Shown here one piece after another: positions 50,145 to 60,299 of a DNA stretch of 64,000 nt (the first letter of the stretch is position 1; the number at the start of each line of letters is the position of its first letter). The DNA is from Cryoendolithus antarcticus (taxonomy: Eukaryota > Ascomycota > Dothideomycetes > Cladosporiales > Cladosporiaceae). Where the stretch lies: contig NAJO01000008.1 of the NCBI GenBank assembly GCA_002077065.1, forward strand, positions 1,171,145 to 1,235,144. Reading direction: 5' to 3'. The notes beneath the pieces are model-generated. The model was given only the letters and a program-made list of their open reading frames with translations, was not told the DNA's origin and ran no database searches. A program made the position numbers and the translations under genes.

Positions 50145-51962
50145 TCAATCCCAGTACACCGCCTCCTGATCCGCCGGCAACTCCCTCACCTGTTCCAACC
50201 CAGTATACCTCCATCGACTCGCATACGTCGTGAAAGCACCCTCACCCCACTTACCGTTGCTCGTCGCATACACGCCCACGACCACACCGGAGTAGTACGG
50301 AATCAAGTAGTTCCCTCGCGTGTAGCCATACACAGTCATCTCGGTCTCCTCATCGCACCCACCACGTCCCGCGGAGAAGGCATAGTGCGTGGTATTCACG
50401 GCTTCGACTTGTAGCCTCACTTGCTGGCCGTACAGGTGCGCCGGCAGTGGGACGGCTTCATCAACATACTTGAACCGTTCTGGCAAGCGATATGTTATTG
50501 TGCTGATACCGCGGAAGCGGATATGCGGTGCTACTGCACCCGTGCCGTTTGTCTTCAGCATCGCGACGGAAATGTCGAAGTGCTGCGCCTGATCTTGCAG
50601 CGCCGTGACACCTACTTCGTTCTGCTCTCGCGTGAGAAGACCATGCCACTGGACATCCACGCTGAAGCGGAAGCGAGTATGCGACTGTCGGCGAGCAACG
50701 AAGGTCTGGCCTAATCCACGTGTGGAGTCGGCGTCGAAGCTAGTCAGGTTGAAGACTGATGAGCGGAGCATGAGAGTATTGTCGTGGCCTTGAGGTGACA
50801 CTGCGTAGTTCTTTGCTACGGGCAAGCGCCAGTGGAACACATGAGCTGGTAGACTACTGCCAGGCTCGAAGTTCACTACGTCGTCTGCTTGACTAAGGCC
50901 ACCTTCGCCTTGCTCTGGCACAGTGGATGGGTCTGGGTTCTGTGGGAGCACGAAGTCTCCAGTCATTATGCCAGAAACATTCTGGTATGTTGGCCATTCG
51001 TCGGTTGGCCACTTCACTGGAGTCAATTGCGCCTCTCGTCCCATGGGAAAGATGGAGTTGTAGGGATCAAAGTTGTAGCTGTACCCAGCACGGACTGCGA
51101 GGGCGATGGCCCAGTACTGACCCAGCGCATCTTGGAAGATATCCGAGTGTCCGACTGCTTGGAAGTAGGACTGGCTCAGATAGCCGCTAAGCACTGGATT
51201 TGCTGGATCTCCAACGTACGGGCCGTAAATGTTGCGAGAACGAGCGAAGTTCGAGCGATGCCGTTCCCTCGTGCCTCCTTCTGCTGTGAGTAGGTAGTAC
51301 CAGCCATCACGCTTGTACATGTGTGGTGCTTCCGGTGAAGGCAGGCCAGTACCGTTCCATATTGGGACGAGAGGCCCGAAGACCTCACCAGTGTCGAGGT
51401 CTATCTCAGCCTGCAGTATCGACTTGCCGTCGAAGGATCCAGTGAGGTAGACCTTGCCGTCATCGTCCCAGAACGGAGATGGGTCGATACCCGGGAAGTC
51501 GAAGTGGACTGGGTCCGACCATGCAGAGGAGTTGTACGGGTCATTCGAGGTTTGGATGAAGTTATCCCACTTGGTGTAGTTGGTAGGATAATAAGCTTGC
51601 GACGCTAGCGAAGTTAGAATGATGAGTTTTCCGTCACGATAGCGCAGCGTTGGTGCGTAAATCCCGCTGGTCGAACCTCGCACCAGGAATGCCAGTGCCG
51701 GGAGCTGATCTAGTCGGCTCAGTGCGTTGGAGACGAGCTTCCAGTTGATCAAGTCGCGACTTGCGTAGATGGGCAACCCTGGGAAGGTAAGGAAACTGGA
51801 GAACGTGCAGAAGAAGGTATTGTCGAGTTCTGGAACGAATGTGCAGGTCGGGTCGGGGTGGAAGCCAGTGATGATGGGGTTGTAGTAGGTTGAGACATTC
51901 TGGGCAAGGCTTGAGGAAGCCAGGGCGCCCACGACACCGATAGCCACAGTCTTCAGATGCAT
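50145..51962 (-). CDS. Secreted GH43 family glycoside hydrolase (beta-xylosidase/arabinofuranosidase type)
   Basis: A secreted enzyme acting on arabinoxylan or arabinan side chains. One exon encodes 605 residues. A signal peptide ('MHLKTVAIGVVGALASSSLA') is cleaved near residue 20. The five-bladed propeller has the three GH43 acids: base Asp37 in 'NPIITGFHPDPTC', the pKa-modulating Asp in 'GIDPSPFWDDDGKVYL' (about residue 160) and the acid Glu in 'LPSPEAPHMYK' (about residue 210). A C-terminal beta-sandwich of about 200 residues ('VFHWRLPVAKNYAV' onward) is the XylX-type C2 domain. Several N-x-S/T sites suit secretion. It sits with a transporter and a rhamnosidase gene. Exact substrate cannot be told from sequence alone. 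Confidence 0.9.
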   Translation of the reverse strand: MHLKTVAIGVVGALASSSLAQNVSTYYNPIITGFHPDPTCTFVPELDNTFFCTFSSFLTFPGLPIYASRDLINWKLVSNALSRLDQLPALAFLVRGSTSGIYAPTLRYRDGKLIILTSLASQAYYPTNYTKWDNFIQTSNDPYNSSAWSDPVHFDFPGIDPSPFWDDDGKVYLTGSFDGKSILQAEIDLDTGEVFGPLVPIWNGTGLPSPEAPHMYKRDGWYYLLTAEGGTRERHRSNFARSRNIYGPYVGDPANPVLSGYLSQSYFQAVGHSDIFQDALGQYWAIALAVRAGYSYNFDPYNSIFPMGREAQLTPVKWPTDEWPTYQNVSGIMTGDFVLPQNPDPSTVPEQGEGGLSQADDVVNFEPGSSLPAHVFHWRLPVAKNYAVSPQGHDNTLMLRSSVFNLTSFDADSTRGLGQTFVARRQSHTRFRFSVDVQWHGLLTREQNEVGVTALQDQAQHFDISVAMLKTNGTGAVAPHIRFRGISTITYRLPERFKYVDEAVPLPAHLYGQQVRLQVEAVNTTHYAFSAGRGGCDEETEMTVYGYTRGNYLIPYYSGVVVGVYATSNGKWGEGAFTTYASRWRYTGLEQVRELPADQEAVYWD

Positions 51963-52929
51963 CTTGAAGTGCGATGGACGGAGGAAGTGCTCGAGTAAAC
52001 CTTCTTACCTCGCGTGATATATCTACCTACATGTCACTTCATGATCTCGGAGGAGTGTCTCTGCGAAGAACGTCATGGCCAAGAGGCATTGATGCCGTGC
52101 GATGCTGTCAGTCGGGACTATGACAGCGCTCGTGTGGTGCCGAGTCAGTACGCCCACCCCGATTCTGTGAGGAGAAGTTATGGCAGGCGGGGTACGGATG
52201 GGGTCTCCAGCTTCTTGCCATGAGCTGATGTTGAACTCAGGCTAATCGTGACTCAAGCTGCTGCAGAACGAGAAGGCCAAGATGCTACGGTACCATCCTG
52301 AACTCGTCAGGAAGCTCGAGACAGATGTGGCCATGTGGGCTCCAACGCACGAGATGCACTTAGCATGGGCAATATTAAACATACTGAGCATCGGGGAGTG
52401 CTTGAACGGAGATGGTGGCTGCAAGGGAACCTGCGCTAGCGTCCTGTTGCAACGGAATCTGCCGACATGTCTCCAACAGTGACTCGCACGGCTGGAGATA
52501 GCATGCGATAAGCTGTGGAAGTCGTGAATAACCACAGTGCTCGCCGAGACGGAATATCACGAGAGGTCGGGGGCGGAAGTCCGGCAGCTGGAAGAAGGTT
52601 TGCTGAGATGCCAAGCGGCGCGGGGCGGCGGTGGGGAAGGCGAGGGTTCCACGTGCAAGTCCGGGACTTCGATTTGTTCCTGATGCGCCTTCTTGACTCT
52701 TCACTCACGTTTTCACCCTCCGCCTTGAGCGCGCGCCAGGTCTTCTACTCCCAATGCTCGCCAGAGAGCCGATCGCCTGTGACCTCGCCGGCAACGTCTT
52801 CACTACCCGAGATCGAAAGCGTACTTGAATTAGCTGGAAGCAGGTGGCGAAAAGAAAGATTGCATAGCAGGACGTATTACGGAGTGCTTTGGGAGGAGGC
52901 ATCGTAAGACTGGTCACATACTCCAAGAT
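51963..52929. other. Intergenic region with a gene remnant
   Basis: About 970 bp between GH43 and the MFS gene. Apart from the small remnant at 52258-52377 nothing is supported. Confidence 0.45.
52258..52377 (+). pseudogene. Orphan exon or gene remnant
   Basis: The frame reads 'NEKAKMLRYHPELVRKLETD' then 'VAMWAPTHEMHLAWAILNIL', strongly coding-like helical text. It reminds me of the C-terminal part of fungal phosphotransferase (choline-kinase-like) proteins. There is no start, no partner exon and no remaining domain nearby. It is best read as a fragment left by deletion. Confidence 0.3.
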
Positions 52930-54753
52930 ATGGCACTTACAATCCAAGGACCTCCATCGCCAGACCCAGACAAGTTCCCAGCATGGCAACTCTTCTTGCT
53001 TGGTGTGTGCGCAGACTGCCTGATATATGGTTGTGCTGCCGAGAATCTGTCTGACTCTACAACATAGCCCTGGTGCGCGTCTCCGAACCCATCGCTATCA
53101 CTTCCATCTTTCCCTACAGCTGGAAGCTTGTGCTCCACTTCAATGTCGGTGACAAGAGCAGCGCATCCTTCTACGCCGGCATTTTGATATCGAGCTTCTC
53201 ACTCGCGGAATCATGTTCGGGCATGTGAGTATCAGCGTGTGCACTTCCCCTGCCTGCGCCACTATCAGTGCTGATTCATGATGTGTTACAGGTTCTGGGG
53301 AGCAATGTCAGATCGCATAGGCCGTAAGCCAGTAATCATCTTCGGCTGTATTGGAACGATCGTGTCTCTACTCACTGTTGGTCTAGCGCCGAACATCTGG
53401 GTCGCTCTCGCTGGTCGCATCACCGGAGGACTGCTTAACGGCAATGCCGGGGTCATACAGACCATGGTTGGTGAGATCGTGATCAATCCGAAGCATCAGC
53501 CCAAGGCCTACGCAGTCATGCCGTTCGTGTGGTCTATTGGTACTATCCTCGGTCCATCCATCGGAGGCTACTTTGCAGAGCCGGTGGCCAACTTCGCCAA
53601 GCTCTTCCCTACAGATGGGCTCTTCACCAAGTTCCCGTACTTACTGCCCAACTTGATCTGCGCCGGGCTCATGGTCATCTCAATCATCTGTGGCTGGTTA
53701 TTTATCGAGGAGACCCATCCAGAGAAGCTGCGAGCGGGTGTGGTACAGCCACCGAACCAACATTTCAGGAAGTCGAGCATGGCAACGCAAGCTACCGACA
53801 ACTTTGCGCCTGCGGACTTTACGCGCGAAAGCTACGGCACTTTCAACGCGATCGAAGAGGAAGCTATCGACTGGGAGGAAGCCCAAGATCTTGTATTGGC
53901 ACAAGCGGATCCAGTCTCGCAGAAAGCATTCACAAGCCAGGTCGTCATGCTGGTCATCGCCTTGGGCATCTTCACGTACCACAGCATGACCTACGACCAT
54001 CTCTTGCCAATCTACTTGCAAGACGCTCGCTCTCCGCCTGGCGGACGAAGTCTCCTTGCAGAGGAGCCGCAAACCTCATCGTTCGCTGGCGGTCTTGGTC
54101 TCAGCGTTCATGACGTTGGGGTGATCTTATCGATCCAAGGGCTCATTGCGCTGCTCATTCAAGCCATCATCTTTCCGCTGATGGCAAGTTGGCTCGGGAT
54201 CTGGAAGTCATTCATCGTAGTCACGATGTGCCACCCGCTGGCGTACTTCGTGGTGCCTTGGCTGGCATGGCTTCCGGAGAAGTGGCTGTACCCTGGACTG
54301 TTCGCTTGTCTGACCATTCGCAACCTGCTCTCAATCGTCGCATACCCGGTGCTTCTGATCTTGATCAAGGAAGCTGTACCCAGCTCGAGCTCTCTAGGCA
54401 AGATCAACGGGCTCGCTGCTTCGACTGGTGCCGCATGCAGAACCATCGCCTCGCCCATCGCAGGCTATCTCTACGGTGTCGGCATACAAATGGAGTTCAC
54501 GCCCATAGCGTGGTGGGCCAGTGCAGCTGTTGCGGCGATCGGCGCAGTCCAAGCTATTGCTGTTCGTCAACGGACTGATGGCATACAGCATGAGGTGCAC
54601 GCTGTGGTGGAACCGATAGCTAGCTTGCTGCCGCACGATACGCCACGGAGGAGACACAGCAATATGATGAGGAGTAGTCTTGGTGCTGGTCGGACGTCAC
54701 TCGATGCACATGAGAGGACACCATTACGGCGGTCACGGGCGTCGAGTATGTAG
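52930..54753 (+). CDS. MFS transporter (YCR023C/ZIFL-like)
   Basis: A 12-helix transporter of the major facilitator superfamily. Exons 52930-53002, 53068-53224 and 53292-54753 give 563 residues. The first exons supply 'FPAWQLFLLALVRVSEPIAI' and 'YAGILISSFSLAESCSGMFW', spliced in frame to the loop 2-3 signature 'WGAMSDRIGRKPVIIFGCIG'. A central hydrophilic loop of about 90 residues ends before 'HSMTYDHLLPIYLQDARSPP'. The second half keeps 'SIVAYPVLLILIKEAVPSSS'. The C-tail is basic and Ser-rich. Relatives are vacuolar or plasma-membrane carriers of unknown or metal-linked substrates. Its place between two wall-polysaccharide enzymes invites a sugar role, but nothing in the sequence proves it. 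Confidence 0.9.
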
Positions 54754-54783
54754 TCTTCTTCAAGCGTACACTAGCTTCCTTGC

Positions 54784-55293
54784 TCAGTCGTCGATGTCAC
54801 TCTCACGTTCGTAGTACAGGGTCGGGAACGCACTGGAGTGATCCACAGTAGCTTGCATCACCGCAGGTTCGCCTGACGTAGTCCCTTTCCAGACCATCAA
54901 GGCTGCTGAAGCGTTGACCATGTCGGTCACTGAGACCGGCAACCACTGCACGACGATCATATTCGGCGTCATCTCCGCAACGATATCTCTGCCACTGAAC
55001 GGGATAGGCACGATGGTGACAGTTGTTAGCGCTCACGCGTGTGACAGTGGAAGCGGAGCTTTACCAATCCACCCTCTGTTGAGGCAAATGCTAATACATG
55101 CGACACCGTGACCGTGCAAACGGGTCTACAGTGTGAGCGAGAGTCCGACTACGTTGGCGAAGGTCTCTCCATAGGGCAGGACTGACAGTGTTTCGTCGTC
55201 ATGGTGCGATATAGCCAAGCAGCATCAACGATCAAGGTCCCCCGAATGGTCCGCTTCTTCTGTCACTCGCGTGGCGTTGCTTGGTACAGTCAT
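54784..55293 (-). CDS. Possible small spliced gene, unknown
   Basis: From ATG 55293 to TGA 54784 a single reverse frame reads coding-like text broken by three stops. Two stops fall inside good GT-AG introns that are multiples of three: 55076-55129 (54 nt) and 54995-55036 (42 nt, GTGAGC with a GCTAAC branch site). The third stop needs a weak intron (GTTGAT donor). Coding-like pieces are 'LPYGETFANVVGLSLT' and 'MTPNMIVVQWLPVSVTDMVN'. A TATA-like CCTATATAGG lies at 55319-55328, just upstream of the ATG. It could be a real gene of about 120 residues or a decayed one. Confidence 0.25.
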
Positions 55294-55476
55294 ACTGAAC
55301 TTGATAGGATGAAGACACCTATATAGGGCTTGAGTCGTACGCTATGCTGTGATGGTGATAGTGAGCTCGACAGGGACGAGGCTCTTCTCAGCTGTCACCA
55401 CAATCTGCCAGCTCTGGCGGTAGACTGGCTCATTCCCTCCCCGGTGAGGGTGAAACACGCCCAGGTAAGATGAACC

Positions 55477-58207
55477 CTACCAGTGACGTCCTCCTTGACC
55501 TCCGTGGCGGATATGGACGTCCGAGCGTCGCCCGCCATGCATTTGAACATGACCGCCGTGGTACTGTCGTCCTTCGCATTCCGCATTGCTTCCCGCAGGC
55601 AGAACCAAGGTTCCTGTAGTGCCCTTCGGCACCGTCGCCGACACGATCACGCCTTGTCCGTTGTCCACAATTTGCCACTCAGCATGGATGTTACCGTACG
55701 GTGTCACGACTGTGCCGTTGACTTCGGTCAGATCAAGACCTTGTAGGAGCGGCTGAAAGTTGAAAGTCTTGTACCCGGCGGAGGTCGGTGAGATGCCTAG
55801 GGCGTATTCTGGCAGCACGTATGTCGGTGCGGCACCCCATGGGTGGGCCAAGGAAGTGAAGAGCTGTATCCCGGGCTTTCCTACTGGGTTGAGGTACTCC
55901 CAGCTTGCGCCGCTGTAGTACACGTCCTGTGTCACCATCTTGGACCACATGTCGTCAAGCAAGCCCTTTGCGACAGTCAAGCTTGTGACGCCAAGATCGC
56001 GATGAGCTTTGAACAAAGCATCGAGCAGCATGCCTTGAGTGTTCGGAGATAGCTCGTAGTCGGGTGAGGAGACGTCGGCGCTGCTTGTCTTGTAGCCGAT
56101 ACCGAGCTTGAGCTCGGGCATCTTGGCCACCATGGACGCTGCCTGTGAGCTGTTCGCGGCGCCGGAAAGGATGGTCCAAGCTATCGCTGTGAGGGAGAAG
56201 TTCGATGGCGAAGCCAACGAGAGCGAGTACACTCCGAGCTGAGGGTTCCACAGCTTCGCATTCAGTGCAGCGTTAAGATCGTCAGCGGTCGTGGTGTAGA
56301 GAGCTGCTGCCGCATCGTCGTTCAGAGCCTTCGCAATCGGTACGAGTATACGGAGCGTGGCAGAGAACAGAGCTGTCGGAGCGCTACCATTGACGGGTCC
56401 CAGGAAGTACGATGCACCTGTTCCAGCCACCAAACCAGACACTGGATCGATGAATGCAAGTCGTGCAGTCACCAGGTTCTTGATCTGAGTCCAGTACGGC
56501 CTCAGGCCATCTAGGTCGGCCGTGTAGCGGTAGTATTCACCGATTGAGGTAAGGAACAAATCTTGGTAATCATTGAGACCGCCATAGACGCTGGTGAGCA
56601 AGTCCTTGTACTCTGGTCGGGAGCCCATGTAACCACTCTGTCTCTCCTGTTAGTAGTGATCTCGGATGAGGACCTATACATGGACTCACGATAGGAACCA
56701 GACCTTGGTAAGGTGGAGATGTCCTCTGCCAGTCCAACGCATATTTGATCGTTCCGAGAATGTAGTCGAAACGAGCACTCGAGGCCGGAATGACCTTGGA
56801 AGTGTCTGGAGAATGTCAGCATCCCGCGGTAGACCTCTGCGGACAGCGAAGGACTCACGGTAGAAATCGCCAACCCAGACTAAGCGATCACGCTTCGCGC
56901 CATCGAGACAGATCGAAGTACCCAGACTGTCAACACTGTATTCTGCAAGCGTGGCTGTGCTCTTCAGATCGTTCTGGTACAATGCAGTGCCATTTGCAGC
57001 AGCGACAGTGACATTGGTAAAGTAGGCGATCTGGTCCTCACTTGGCCCAAACCCAAAAGTTCCCTTTGTGGCCGACCCAGATCCAAAGCGTCCTCCCTGG
57101 GGAGTAGACACAGCTAGGGCGATCGGAACGAAAGCAATTGGAACATCGTTTAGGCTTACGTTATAACCGGCGCTACTGATCGTAGTACTGATCTTATGCC
57201 ATTGGCCTTCAGGAACGGGCGACGAGAGCGGATAGTACTGATTTGTACCCGTGATGACCGTGGTCTGGTTGAAGATGTTCCATGGCCAGTTGAAAACAAG
57301 CGTGCTAGGCGGGAGCAGGGTACGGTTGGTGTTGAGGAATGTGTTATCACTCGGGTAGTTGGACGTAAGGACAAATGTCGCACCATACGGCGTCGAGCCA
57401 GCAGCAACTTTCCAACCTGTTCCGCCTCGGACGATCTTGGTGAAGAATGTCATGGTATAGTTTGCGAAGCCCTGGCCCTTCACTGACTGTGCCGTGGCCT
57501 GACCGCGGATGAGCGCACCCTGATCAGTGATGTCCCACGTGGCTGGAGCATTACCAGCATCTATGCAAGCTGCCTGAACGACGCGAGCTCCGAGATCCCA
57601 GATGCCGTTGTAGATCGGGTTTGATGTCCTGAGCTGGCCTGGCACCTTGTCTGCTGCCAAGTGGGCTGAGGTTGCCCTCAGACCGATCGACGTGAACGTG
57701 ATGGGTTGACTCGTCAAAAGCCGGACCGTTTGCCATCTCTGTCCGCCCTGGACGAAGTAGGACTCGGTCAGGCCGGTGCTGGTCAGGTTGAAGGTCTCTC
57801 GTCGGAAAGTGTTCGAAAGGCCGTTGGAGAAAGTCCATGGTCCGTCACTCTGGGGTACGAGCAGGGCATCATACTCCTCGCTGTACTTCACTTCGATCTG
57901 AGTTGGTCCAGAGAGCGATGCTACGTCGAAGAACGGGAATCCAGCAACTTCGTTTGCGTAGTCGATTGTCAAGACAGGTGAGGCAGGCGACAGCGTGATT
58001 TGCTTCTTGGAGTAAGCGGTGTCGGCGTCGATGGTGGGTGCCGCGCCGATCGCGTACGAGGACGGGTACACACGTCCATAGTCGACGAACCTAGAGATGT
58101 GTGAGCGGGAGTTATATCGTAAGGAAAACCGCCAGATCAACCTACGCGGATGCGTGTAACGCAAAGATGGGGAGCAACAGGTGCTTGAGCTGCGTTAGGG
58201 GCGCCAT
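55477..58207 (-). CDS. Secreted alpha-L-rhamnosidase, GH78
   Basis: An inverting enzyme that removes terminal rhamnose from pectin (rhamnogalacturonan) or plant glycosides. Reverse-strand exons 58207-58146, 58090-56859, 56805-56690 and 56637-55477 give 856 residues. Exon 1 is almost exactly a signal peptide ('MAPLTQLKHLLLPIFALHASA'-like, cleaved near residue 20). N-terminal beta domains hold an inserted concanavalin-like module. The (alpha/alpha)6 barrel starts at 'CLDGAKRDRLVWVGDFYHTS', carrying the family D-G-A-K-R-D-R catalytic-site motif. It continues with 'GGLNDYQDLFLTSIGEYYRY', and 'SLAHPWGAAPTYVLPEYALG' precedes the C-terminal sandwich. The C-terminal 25 residues are Gly/His-rich and unusual, so a late intron or frameshift is possible there. 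Confidence 0.9.
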
Positions 58208-60299
58208 CGCGAACAGATGGTCCTGTCGAGACCAAGTCCCATCGGCGCCATCGCGTTCCCTTTTGACTTGGTGAAGTCGTCGCTGCTGTCCACATCCTCC
58301 GCAACCGAAGAATGCCCTTGTCATGCACCCCGCATGTACGTTGAAGTCAGTTCGGGTTCGGGCGATTTGCTACCGATCAGAACTCATGTCTTCCCCTCAT
58401 ATCACAAAGATATCGGATGCCTGACTCGCGATGAACGCAGCTACTGGCCGTGTATACGAGTGATCCGCGCTGTGATGATGCCAGGCAAGGCTCGTAGCTC
58501 ACACCGCTTTCGGGGGATTCGTGCGCGAGTGAACGGAGGCCCTGATATCAGCCCTCGCAAGCGGGAGCCTTGATGAGCCCATGCTGTGGTCGCGCTTCCA
58601 ATCACCCGCAAAAGATGCGGGCGGATAGAAAGGTAGAGAAAGAGCAGTCATGACAGAAGACGCGGACTTACATGAGAGCCGCGAGACGGTTGTTTTGAGC
58701 CCACTACAAAAGGGCACTGCTTGCTTGAATCGAGTATCGCATTCTCTGGTACCTGAGCTACAAGGTCCACGGGGCGCTCTGTGGTCCCTAGCCCGGGTGG
58801 TACCTGCAGCCGCTATGATGGAGGTAAGAGTGAAACCATGGGGATGATGGGGATGATGAGGATGACGGGAGTGTGTACTGTACAATCATCGCCAAGGCTC
58901 CCCCGCGCGGAGGTACCTATTTCCATGTGGTGGCACTATTCCACCGTTCCGTCTCACAACTGCACACCAGTGCATGGTATTGGCAACATAGCTGCTAAGG
59001 CGGAGAGGTGGAGCAGCGCCGAGCATGAGGCAAGCGGCTGTGTTGGACAGCGCAGCGTCAGAGTGTGGTAGCACAGAACATGCCCTATGCGACTATTCAC
59101 AAGGCGAGCCGATCGCGGCCAATCCAGCGAATGGCAGCAAGATCCGTCCTGAAGCCGATTATGGAGCGAGAGATATACTTAGGCGATATTGATGCGATGC
59201 TTCAGGCCGAAGTTGCTGGAGACTCGAAAGCAGAAGGCGCTACATTTGGACTGGCGCTACTCTCCGGGCTCTCCATCGCGCCCACGGTCCCGAATACATG
59301 GAGTCCGAGTAAGAGCGGACTGCAGAACTCAGTATCTCTTGCGAGAGGTTTGAGAGTCTTATACTGCACACCATAAGTGGCAATCTGCGCCTGCTCCGCC
59401 AGGGAGAATTCAGTCACGTGCAGCTCTCTGTGGTTCTCGCAAGTACTTCCATAGACTGTGAGCCGTTGTGGTAGAGCGCAAACACGCGCCAGCAACTAGC
59501 GTCTGCCATGGAAAGGGTCTACGGACTTACGCAAGAGCAGAGGCATTGATGAAGATGGCAGACGATATATGCTCGCTGATGTCGTGGGAACGTCTGGAGA
59601 TACGCAACAGACAGGCGACATCACGTGTAGACCGCAGGGTCTGCATACAAGCAGATTCTCCGCATGGCATGACCTCTCATAAGGTAAGTGATCTGGCGCT
59701 AGTCTTTTCGTTCACATTTACCTCTCATCTGTCGATGCTACGCTACGCTCCGCTCAGTACGACGTCTTCGTGTTTATCGTGTTGCCGATTTACCTGCGAG
59801 TGGTTCAGCTGCTGCGCCCCCGAAGGTTGAGAGTAGGCGAACCCCACATCCTTGCATCTGCTCGTCTTCCGCATCCTGCATCTAACACCCCAGCTCACCA
59901 CCTCAACACTAGCGCGATGATGTTTCTTCTCGGCCCCCTTCTTAACATTTAGACGAAAGATCTTATCAAGAGGGCAGAACGCCGTCTGAGTTCCAACAAG
60001 TCCGCCGTCTTCTCCAACGTTAAAGCCTGAAATACATCTCCCCTACCGAGAGGTAGCTGCTCGAAGTCCAATGCCAGCTGCACATTGATGCGTAAAATCA
60101 ATCGACACTAAGATCGTCCTCTTGGAGACCACATACAGTAACGGGATCGTCGAAGGCCTTAAGAAGATAACGAACTTCGTGGTTACCTCCTATTGACACA
60201 ACTTCCACATACAGGCGCTGGCCGACCTTACCACTCTCAACGCTGACGACGGCGGCACTCCCGGCGTCAGTCCCTCCGTCATGAAGAAACAGGATCATT
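58208..60299. other. Long gene-poor interval
   Basis: About 2.1 kb. Forward and reverse frames are short and show no family wording. Base composition still looks like the flanking genes. Probably the GH78 promoter plus degraded sequence leading into the pseudogene. Confidence 0.5.

Noticed and set aside
49410..50414. Forward frame of 334 codons
   Set aside because: It is antisense to the F-box-like and GH43 genes and has no domain; the reverse strand explains the openness.
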